DNA of 64,000 nucleotides from the NCBI RefSeq assembly GCF_000299415.1, contig NZ_AMPG01000002.1, positions 186,001-250,000 of the forward strand, written 5' to 3'. Both the position numbers and the translations under genes were made by a program. This document shows, piece after piece, positions 57,812-64,000 of this stretch. The DNA comes from Candidatus Microthrix parvicella Bio17-1 (lineage in GTDB: Bacteria > Actinomycetota > Acidimicrobiia > Acidimicrobiales > Microtrichaceae). Positions within the stretch are counted from its first letter, which is position 1, and the number at the start of each line of letters is the position of its first letter. The notes under the pieces are model-generated. The model was not told the DNA's origin and did not search any database. It saw only the letters and a program-made list of their open reading frames with translations.

Positions 57812-58117
57812 GTGGACCCCAATTCGCACCCGATGAACCAGACGCTCGACCTCCTTGGACGACGTTGGGTCCTTCGAATCCTGTGGGAGCTCCACCGACG
57901 CGAGGAGTTGGGGGCCGCGGCGCTGCGTGACCGGTGCGAAGGGATCTCCACCAGCGTGCTTCACTCGCGCCTCGCCGACCTGCTCGCAGCCGGCCTGGTT
58001 GAGCAGCGCGCCCCTCGCGGCAACTACCGATTGACCCGATCGGGCCAGGATCTCGATACCGCACTCGACGCCATCGAGTTCTGGACCACAAGGTGGAGCG
58101 GAACTCCCGGCCAGTGA
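57812..58117 (+). CDS. HxlR-family transcriptional regulator
   Basis: The 101-aa winged-helix protein starts at GTG 57812 and shows the HxlR signature: LLGRRWVLRILWEL, STSVLHSRLADLLAAGLVEQ and the wing YRLTRSGQDL. It lacks the usual N-terminal Cys, so a redox switch of the HypR kind is not indicated. It converges on whiB with a 13-bp gap. Target genes are unknown. Confidence 0.88.
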   Translation: MDPNSHPMNQTLDLLGRRWVLRILWELHRREELGAAALRDRCEGISTSVLHSRLADLLAAGLVEQRAPRGNYRLTRSGQDLDTALDAIEFWTTRWSGTPGQ

Positions 58118-58130
58118 ACGGATCAATGAC

Positions 58131-58382
58131 CTACCCGGTTGAGGCGAGTGCCGCACGACGCTGACGACGGCGCCGGCGCACCAGCCGCTGCCGCTCCACG
58201 GCCGTGAGGCCACCCCACACGCCTTCCTTCTCTCGCACCGTGAGGGCGAATTCCAGGCAGTCCTGACGCACCGGACACTCGGCACAGACCGCCTTGGCCC
58301 GACCGGCCTCTCGATCGGTGGGCGGGTAGAAGATGCTCGAATCGAGTCCGACGCACGAGGCGTTTCGCTGCCATGTCTGCAT
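58131..58382 (-). CDS. WhiB-family iron-sulfur transcription factor
   Basis: The 83-aa protein is complete: Cys10, Cys33, Cys36 and Cys42 ligate a [4Fe-4S] cluster, the turn GVWGG is followed by a very basic C-terminal segment (RQRLVRRRRRQRRAAL) for DNA or sigma-factor binding. WhiB proteins occur almost only in actinobacteria and act with the principal sigma factor. ATG at 58382 has an AT-rich promoter region upstream. It is the probable source of the truncated copy at 57168. Confidence 0.93.
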   Translation of the reverse strand: MQTWQRNASCVGLDSSIFYPPTDREAGRAKAVCAECPVRQDCLEFALTVREKEGVWGGLTAVERQRLVRRRRRQRRAALASTG

Positions 58383-58514
58383 AGATCAAATATTACGGTG
58401 TCGTGACGAACAACTCAAAACACCATACGCCGCAACGGCTGTGAGAATTCTCATGCATGACGATTCTGCAACCAAACGGGACCCCGACCGCATATTCCGC
58501 GGCCCTCACCCGAA

Positions 58515-59111
58515 CTACCCGTCAGCCCTCAGGTCGGCCAACAGGTCGGCCGTGGTCTCGCCACCCAGGGTCACCGACGCCTGGTATTCGGAGTGGTTGA
58601 CCGCCAGTTCCACCGGCCCGGCGGCGAATGCCTCCACCTCGGACTCGGTGAGCACAAAGCCGATGTAATGCACCGACGCCGTGATCTCCTCACGGGTCAA
58701 CTGCGCCTCGTGGTCGGCCTCGGGGATATCGACAATGACCGTGCCATCGGACAGCCGCAGCTCGATCGACTTTTCGATCCCCACCAGCTTGGGCAGCCAC
58801 GACCGCAGATCCTCGTCGGAGGTCAACTCGATGAACAACGTCGCCGAGAGGCTGCCCGGTTCGGGAATCAGCTTGTTGTACACCGCCAGCTCCCCCTCAA
58901 TGGCCGCATCGGAGTCCATCCGCTCCACTCGCGCCATCTCCTGAATCTGAAAGCGCATCGTCTCGCGATTCTCAAACACCAGCGTGACAAATTCGCCTAC
59001 GCCGATGCGCCGACGCTTCTTCAACGCAATGATGCGGGTGCGGAACTCGTCGCGCTCGTCCTCATAGGCGGCGTTGTCGACGATGTCGTCCAAGGTCAGC
59101 GATCTGGTCAT
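58515..59111 (-). CDS. DUF3501 family protein
   Basis: From ATG 59111 the 198-aa protein starts LTLDDIVDNAAYEDERDEFR and contains 'VTLVFENRETMRFQIQEMAR', the characteristic opening of DUF3501, followed by a beta-rich region (ELRLSDGTVIVDIP). DUF3501 genes are often next to rubrerythrin and Fur/PerR genes, as here, so a role in peroxide or iron handling is likely. The biochemical activity is unknown. The longer frame to 59306 overlaps the rubrerythrin gene 3' end and is rejected. Confidence 0.82.
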   Translation of the reverse strand: MTRSLTLDDIVDNAAYEDERDEFRTRIIALKKRRRIGVGEFVTLVFENRETMRFQIQEMARVERMDSDAAIEGELAVYNKLIPEPGSLSATLFIELTSDEDLRSWLPKLVGIEKSIELRLSDGTVIVDIPEADHEAQLTREEITASVHYIGFVLTESEVEAFAAGPVELAVNHSEYQASVTLGGETTADLLADLRADG

Positions 59112-59230
59112 GACGGTTCTCCTGTCAGCTTTCGATGAGTGCTGCAAAGACGGACCGCGACCGACTGAGTCGATCGCGGTCCGCGAGGATTCTGGACTGC
59201 GGCCGTCGTGGACGACCTCGGACCGGCTCG

Positions 59231-59650
<420 letters not shown>

Positions 59651-59660
59651 GGTGTGTCCC

Positions 59661-60095
59661 TCACTCCCCGGTGGATGATTTGGAGAGGCAGTCCCGGCAC
59701 CGGCCACGGAAGACCACCTCGGTTTCCTCGACCCGAAAACCGCCACGTTGATGTGACGGCACTCGAACCTCGGTTGTGTTGGCGGTGACGTCTCGAATGG
59801 CGCCGCAGTCGTCACACACCAGGTGATGGTGTGGCTCGACGTTGGGATCGAAACGGGCCGAACCAGTGCCGAGGTCGATCTTGTTGATCTCCCCCAACTC
59901 GGTCAGCTCCGCCAGCGTTTGGTACACCGTGCGCAACGACACGGTGGGCATGTCGACGACGATGTCGCCGTACACGCCCTCGGCCGTGGGATGGCGCAGG
60001 TTGTTGTCGAGGGCCCGGAAGATGCGCTGGCGCTGTGGGGTGACCTTGCGCCCCGTGCCACGAAACAGCGTCGTGAGCTCCTCCGGTGTCCTCAT
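59661..60095 (-). CDS. perR: PerR/Fur-family peroxide-sensing repressor
   Basis: The 144-aa protein (ATG 60095; an upstream ATG at 60131 is less likely) has a winged helix (VTPQRQRIFRALDNN, SLRTVYQTLAEL), the regulatory-site segment EPHHHLVCDDCG and a second CxxC (RGRCRDC), giving the structural zinc site. Asp in KIDLGTGSARFDPN corresponds to the position that favours PerR over Fur. The operator at 60142-60156 lies 47 bp upstream. It should repress itself and the rubrerythrin until peroxide oxidises its metal site. Confidence 0.88.
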   Translation of the reverse strand: MRTPEELTTLFRGTGRKVTPQRQRIFRALDNNLRHPTAEGVYGDIVVDMPTVSLRTVYQTLAELTELGEINKIDLGTGSARFDPNVEPHHHLVCDDCGAIRDVTANTTEVRVPSHQRGGFRVEETEVVFRGRCRDCLSKSSTGE

Positions 60096-60141
60096 GAACG
60101 GCAAGATAACACCGCGCTGCTGAACAGCCAAGCCTGCTTGT

Positions 60142-60156
60142 CAACAATGATTGTTG
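60142..60156. promoter_or_regulatory. PerR box
   Basis: CAACAAT-G-ATTGTTG is a perfect 15-bp dyad of the Fur/PerR 7-1-7 form, upstream of perR. Confidence 0.75.
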
Positions 60157-60308
60157 GTAAGCGCTCAAGCTTCAACCCTGCCCGCCGCAGGTGGCCCGCG
60201 CTTCGATCGTGTCCCGGCTTGAAGGAGACCGAGAGTGCCCGGCGCGTCAGGTACGGTCACGGTTCCCGCCCGTCCGCCCGACGGTGGGCGGCCACCCCGG
60301 AGGCAGCC

Positions 60309-60626
60309 ATGGTTCAGAGCGAGCGACCCCGTCACAACATGGTTGGCGAAGACGGCATCAGTTCCAACGCCGGCAGTAAGAACATGGACCGGCTGAAACG
60401 ATTTGGCCCGTCAGGTGTGCTGGGACTGCTGCTGCTGGCATTTGTGTTGGGCAACACCGACTCCACCACGGTGAGCTTTCTGTTCTTTTCCGTCGACATA
60501 CCACTGATCATCGTGTTGGTTGCCACCGCTGCGGTGGGATCGATCATGACGCTGCTTGTGCAACGCAAGAGCCGCAAGGCCAGGCGCCGTGACAGGTCGG
60601 AAGCCAAGGGCGGGCGCAGGCGCTGA
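60309..60626 (+). CDS. LapA-domain (DUF1049) membrane protein
   Basis: ATG at 60309 gives 105 residues: a hydrophilic N-terminus, two transmembrane helices ('GVLGLLLLAFVLGNTDSTTV' and IPLIIVLVATAAVGSIMTLL) joined by 'SFLFFSVD', and a basic C-terminus. The NTD...V.FLFF...P pattern is typical of LapA-like proteins. In proteobacteria LapA helps in lipopolysaccharide assembly. The role in actinobacteria is not known. Confidence 0.83.
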   Translation: MVQSERPRHNMVGEDGISSNAGSKNMDRLKRFGPSGVLGLLLLAFVLGNTDSTTVSFLFFSVDIPLIIVLVATAAVGSIMTLLVQRKSRKARRRDRSEAKGGRRR

Positions 60627-60664
60627 GCCGACGAAGCTCGCGTCGGCATCCGAAAATGGTGCCC

Positions 60665-61351
60665 TCAGCTGCGGCTGAGCACGTCGCCGCTGAGAATGAT
60701 CACGAACTCATGATCCTCGGTGAGCACGTTCAGATACCCGGGGTCGATGCTCAGCACGTACCCGGTGACCGTGCCGTTTGTGGTCTCGATCCGCTCCCGA
60801 GGTACCCATGGCGTCTGCGTGAGCAATGCGACGAGCAGCATTCCCGCCGCGAGGATCCAGCCCAGCCGCTCGATGGCCGCGGTCAGGGCCCGGCGCGGAA
60901 AGCTGTCGAGCCGAAGTTGCCGGACGAGCACCAACGCGCCGAAAACAGCTGCGGTGATCGGCAGCAGCCACCAGGCGCGGAAGCTCATGGTGAGCGACAA
61001 CAATGCACTGATCGCAAGCCCCGCGAGCAACACCACCGTCGGGCGGCGTCCGCTTGGCGACCATAAGAAGGCGGCGACCAACAGCGGCAGCATCACCACC
61101 AGCAGCGGCGCCACCACCAACCGGCCGGTCATAAACGACCCGAACAGGATCCTCAATCCGTCATCGAGGCCCAAGGTGGTGCTCACGAGGAACGCCGTGT
61201 CCCAGTTGTATCCGGAGATGGCAAAAAGTCGCACGACCAGGAACACAAAGAGCCACGCCGCAAGCGGTGCAGCGCCACCCGGGAGCTCGACCGGTCTCGT
61301 ACGCTCAACCACTCGCGAATCGTTCGCTTCCTGAGGGTCATCCACGGTCAT
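60665..61351 (-). CDS. Multi-pass membrane protein of unknown function
   Basis: The 228-aa protein has five to six hydrophobic helices (from LAAWLFVFLVVRLFAI to 'WILAAGMLLVALLTQTPWVP') and an extracytoplasmic C-terminal domain of about 45 residues ('IETTNGTVTGYVLSIDPGYL') that looks beta-rich. No family is recognised. It is convergent with the lapA-type gene and divergent from the RIC gene. The C-terminal domain probably binds something outside the cell, but nothing more can be said. Confidence 0.7.
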   Translation of the reverse strand: MTVDDPQEANDSRVVERTRPVELPGGAAPLAAWLFVFLVVRLFAISGYNWDTAFLVSTTLGLDDGLRILFGSFMTGRLVVAPLLVVMLPLLVAAFLWSPSGRRPTVVLLAGLAISALLSLTMSFRAWWLLPITAAVFGALVLVRQLRLDSFPRRALTAAIERLGWILAAGMLLVALLTQTPWVPRERIETTNGTVTGYVLSIDPGYLNVLTEDHEFVIILSGDVLSRS

Positions 61352-61551
61352 CGGCGCAACCTACCGGCGGATCGACCCTTCGTCACCGGTTGCCAGGTGA
61401 CACGGAGCAGGCACCTGAACCGTCCATCGCGGAGTTTCAACCGCATTGGGCCACGGTGGTTGGGTCGGTAACTTGCGAGAGGCGTTCGCCCGCCGAGGCG
61501 AGGCGAAACCGAAAGGTCATGCTCATCGATTGGGTGGGAGAGGAAGGCATC

Positions 61552-62583
61552 ATGCAGACATCGTTGGATCTCACCGGGGCAAATTGCCCGTACTGCTTCC
61601 AGGACACGCTTGCCGGCCTCACACGCATCGAAGGTGTCAGCAACGTCCATGGATCGATGGGGGGATCGTGCATCGTGATCGATCACGATGACGAGGTGAC
61701 CGTCGATGCACTGGTCAAATTGATTCACTGCCATCTGCATGGGGTCCAGAAGTTCTCCAACGAGATCGAAATGGTGTCGGTGGAGCTCTCGCCCCTTGCG
61801 AGATCGTGCGTGCACAGCCACGCCACCCCTCAGGCCTCGTCTGGCTCGTCGGCCTCGTCTGGCTCGTCGACAGGTTCGGAGGACGCGGTTGGGGTCGACC
61901 CGACGATGACGTTGGGTGAGATCGTGACCCTCAGGCCTTCTCTCGCTGCAGAGCTCCAAAGGAGGGGGTTCGACTTCTGCTGCCACGGTGACCGACCGCT
62001 GGCGGACGCAGCCGCAGACCTCGATCTTGATGCACAGACTGTGGCCGAGGAACTGTCGGCCATCCGTCAGGATGAACCTCCCGCAGCCTGGGCATTTCTC
62101 GGTCCCGTCGAACTGATCGATCACATCGAGTCCACCCATCACCGCTACCTGTGGGACGAACTCCCACGTCTGGGCGCACTCATCGACAAGATCGTCGCGG
62201 TCCACGGTGGCCGGCATCCTGAGCTCGCGGAGGTTCAGCGCCTCTATGTCCAACTTCGCAACGACTTCGAGCCGCACCTCACCAACGAGGAGCAGAACGT
62301 GTTCCCGGCGATGCGCGAACTGATGGGTTCTCCAGGAAACCAGCCAGGTTCTGTCGCCCCTGAGCTCCCCGGTGAGATCCGTTCCCTGATGGACGAACAT
62401 GAAGTCGTGGGTGAACTCCTTGAGGAGCTCCGGAGCATCACAAACGACTACACGGTCCCGGACGACGGGTGTGCCTCCTACGCGGAGACGTACCGGGCGC
62501 TGGGGGCACTTGAATCCGACACCCACCTTCACGTCCACAAAGAAAACAACGTGCTGTTCCCCGCCATTGACAAGCGGGATTGA
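61552..62583 (+). CDS. RIC/ScdA-type di-iron repair protein with N-terminal HMA-like domain
   Basis: ATG at 61552 after GAGGAAGG gives 343 residues. Residues 1-70 form an HMA-like ferredoxin fold with Cys12-x2-Cys15 (NCPYCFQDTLAGL). A Ser/Gly linker repeated as SGSSAS follows. Residues 115-175 are the ScdA N-terminal domain (TLGEIVTLRPSLAAELQRRG with FCCHG). Residues 185-343 are a hemerythrin-like domain with His/Glu ligands (IESTHHRYLW, HLTNEEQNVFPAM, DEHEVVGELL, HVHKENNVLFPAI). RIC proteins repair iron-sulfur clusters after NO or peroxide damage. The metal-binding fusion is unusual. Confidence 0.87.
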   Translation: MQTSLDLTGANCPYCFQDTLAGLTRIEGVSNVHGSMGGSCIVIDHDDEVTVDALVKLIHCHLHGVQKFSNEIEMVSVELSPLARSCVHSHATPQASSGSSASSGSSTGSEDAVGVDPTMTLGEIVTLRPSLAAELQRRGFDFCCHGDRPLADAAADLDLDAQTVAEELSAIRQDEPPAAWAFLGPVELIDHIESTHHRYLWDELPRLGALIDKIVAVHGGRHPELAEVQRLYVQLRNDFEPHLTNEEQNVFPAMRELMGSPGNQPGSVAPELPGEIRSLMDEHEVVGELLEELRSITNDYTVPDDGCASYAETYRALGALESDTHLHVHKENNVLFPAIDKRD

Positions 62584-62600
62584 CCGGAGCGATCTTCTGG

Positions 62601-63941
62601 TCAGCCGCGGTCGTTCTGACGGGACGAGACCGATGCAGATCGACGCTGTGGTGCACTCACCGGCGTCGATGCCGACGGCTCACCGACCTGACGGCGGCGA
62701 AACTCGAACTTCGAACCCGTGGAGAATTCGGTCAGCGTGACCGAGTCGGGCTGTGGCGCCGGCTCGATGTCGGGGTGATCGGTGATCGTCCAGGTGGCCA
62801 CTTCGCTGACGAGGCGAGCGATCCGAACAGTGCGAACCAGGCAGACGGCGGCGGCGCTCAGGATGGCGTCGCCTCCGGGGCCTGCCATCAGCGCCGCCCA
62901 GGTCAGGCCATCGACCTCGCCGACCGCAGAACACGGGCGCAACCTGACCAGCAACTGGTCGCCCGCTCCGGAGCAGCGAAGATCGAGGTCGACGTAGCTG
63001 CGGGGCAGGAACAACGGGTGCACCGCAAGCACCTCGGCCAGCCCCGCAAGGGTGGCCGGTGCGTCGAGCGCGGTGGCCAGCCGCTTGGTGCTGAGCCCGG
63101 CGATACCGGAGGCCTGGGCGATGCCGATGGCGGTGACGTCGGCAGGTCCTACCCGCTCGGCCACCTCGACGAGGAAGGCCCGGGAGAGCAGCTGGCCCTG
63201 GAGGGCCACCTCGTCGGCGATGGCCGACAGTGTGGCGGAGGAGAACCGCTCCATCACCAGGTCGACGTCGAGAGGGCCCGCATAGTCGACCCGGCCGTCG
63301 TCGTCGGGCAGCGACGGGTCGGGCACTGCCAACGGCACCTTGGCCGCGCCACTTGCGGCAAGCGCAAGCGCACCGGGCGGCACGGGCAACTCATCGTTGG
63401 CCTCGTCGATGACGACGGTCCACTCGCAGTGGGGGACGCGATCGGTCGGCACGCGAGGCGGCCGGTGCACCGGACGCATGCGGGCCCTGGGGTTGGTGGC
63501 GATGGCCGTTGCATCAAAGGTGGGGTCCTCGATGTCGTGGCACATCGTCGTGACGTACTCGTCCCCCATCGTCTCGACGTCCATCAGCGCGCCGCAGTGG
63601 CCCAGCTGAAAGCTGCCGTGGCGGTCGTCGTCGACGACAAACCGGAAGTCCATGAACTCGGGCGGCGCACCGACGTCGAGTTGGATGCCCTTGAAGATCG
63701 TCTCGACCGTGTCACCCTCGAAACCCAGCAGCGCCTGCATGCGTTTGGTGTAGATCGGGCTGGCCGCCATCCACTCCCCGATCGCCACCTCGGCCATCGG
63801 CTCCCGACCCAGGAGGGCGATCACATGGGGCATGCCTGCGCGATCGATGAGGTGACCGGCCAGCAGCAACTCCCGCACCAGTTCGGCCAGGTCGCCGTGA
63901 GACCTGCCGCTCCACGGGGTCCCGGGGACCGGCGCAGTCAT
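62601..63941 (-). CDS. Unrecognised 446-aa protein next to an amidohydrolase
   Basis: No family is recognised. The N-terminal half contains a Cys/His-containing stretch (FQLGHCGALMDVETMG, then TTMCHDIEDPTFDATA) followed by NPRARMRPVHRPPR, suggestive of a metal or substrate site. The C-terminal half is helical with 'GIAGLSTKRLATALDAPATL'. The last 35 residues are low complexity. It starts 12 bp downstream of the amidohydrolase stop on the same strand, so the two are probably co-transcribed. An enzyme acting on a small organic acid or amide is possible but unsupported. Confidence 0.6.
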   Translation of the reverse strand: MTAPVPGTPWSGRSHGDLAELVRELLLAGHLIDRAGMPHVIALLGREPMAEVAIGEWMAASPIYTKRMQALLGFEGDTVETIFKGIQLDVGAPPEFMDFRFVVDDDRHGSFQLGHCGALMDVETMGDEYVTTMCHDIEDPTFDATAIATNPRARMRPVHRPPRVPTDRVPHCEWTVVIDEANDELPVPPGALALAASGAAKVPLAVPDPSLPDDDGRVDYAGPLDVDLVMERFSSATLSAIADEVALQGQLLSRAFLVEVAERVGPADVTAIGIAQASGIAGLSTKRLATALDAPATLAGLAEVLAVHPLFLPRSYVDLDLRCSGAGDQLLVRLRPCSAVGEVDGLTWAALMAGPGGDAILSAAAVCLVRTVRIARLVSEVATWTITDHPDIEPAPQPDSVTLTEFSTGSKFEFRRRQVGEPSASTPVSAPQRRSASVSSRQNDRG

Positions 63942-63952
63942 ATCGCTGCCAT

Positions 63953-64000
63953 TCAGGGCTCGAAGTCCAGACCGAGCAGCTTGATGGCGTTACCCCGGGC
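63953..64000 (-). CDS. C-terminal end of an amidohydrolase-family protein
   Basis: Only the last 15 codons are inside the window: ARGNAIKLLGLDFEP and a stop at 63953. The 'GNAxxLLGL' ending is typical of amidohydrolase-2 family TIM-barrel enzymes. Most of the gene lies beyond the right edge. Confidence 0.55.
   Translation of the reverse strand, partial: ARGNAIKLLGLDFEP

Overview
The window looks like a chromosomal segment of a high-GC actinobacterium, most probably of the Acidimicrobiia or Candidatus Microthrix type. The grounds are the actinobacterial qcrCAB cytochrome bc1 genes, WhiB proteins, a DUF2630 protein, frequent GTG starts and ATGA/GTGA stop-start overlaps. The taxonomic placement is inference; no rRNA gene is present.

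Positions 1-22140 are an accessory region built around three copies (306-357, 13005-13056, 22093-22140) of the 3' half of an elongator tRNA-Met gene. These are the scars that tyrosine integrases leave in tRNA genes. Between copies 1 and 2 lies a small island: a tyrosine integrase (5239-6414, minus) and a three-gene operon (602-5079, minus). The operon encodes a 233-aa protein, a 624-aa SMC/Rad50-like ATPase with a four-cysteine insert, and a 631-aa helical protein with a C-terminal PD-(D/E)XK-like nuclease signature. It resembles ABC-three-component or Lamassu-type conflict systems but matches neither exactly, and is the best candidate for an undescribed defence system here. An IS21-family element (6449-12757) sits next to the integrase start, and its istA gene is interrupted by a recombinase-in-trio (RIT) element with 92-bp perfect inverted repeats.

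Between copies 2 and 3 is a metal-resistance island. It starts with a truncated integrase fused tail to tail with a truncated ccdA. Then come a CmtR-like ArsR repressor with its operator, an ArsR relic, a P1B-type metal ATPase, lspA, a class III nucleotidyl cyclase fused to a YHS domain, and a methyltransferase. A mercury-type module follows: an MerA-like disulfide reductase, a MerT/MerF-like membrane protein and a thioredoxin-fold protein, divergent from a MerR regulator.

From 22303 on the gene content is more ordinary: a frameshifted VOC protein, TetR/P450, two toxin-antitoxin pairs, enolase, a dynamin-like GTPase, a surface-anchored exonuclease/phosphatase-family protein, trpD, a frameshifted class V aminotransferase and a HEPN-like module. 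Region 34420-40011 holds two paralogous OmpR-type two-component systems around a PepSY protein and a lone receiver. Their intergenic regions carry TTCAG-N6-TTCAG (or CTGAA-N6-CTGAA) direct repeats, a likely shared operator. A coupled operon (40244-43519: UbiA prenyltransferase, phosphodiester glycosidase, lipoprotein esterase) follows, then sulfatase, diaminopropionate ammonia-lyase, a GH43 fragment, glutamate decarboxylase, a decayed YhgE exporter with its ATPase, and a linear-amide hydrolase.

Region 53377-57811 is scrambled: a shortened PIN toxin, a qcrC lacking its first heme domain next to a head-to-head membrane-protein fragment, intact qcrA and qcrB, a clipped whiB and a sulfatase scrap. 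The end holds an HxlR regulator, an intact whiB, a peroxide-stress group (DUF3501, rubrerythrin, PerR with a perfect 15-bp box), LapA, a RIC-type di-iron repair protein fused to an HMA-like domain, and an unrecognised protein next to an amidohydrolase.

Several genes carry single frameshifts, often at or near short C/G runs. They may be real decay or consensus errors, and raw reads should decide.
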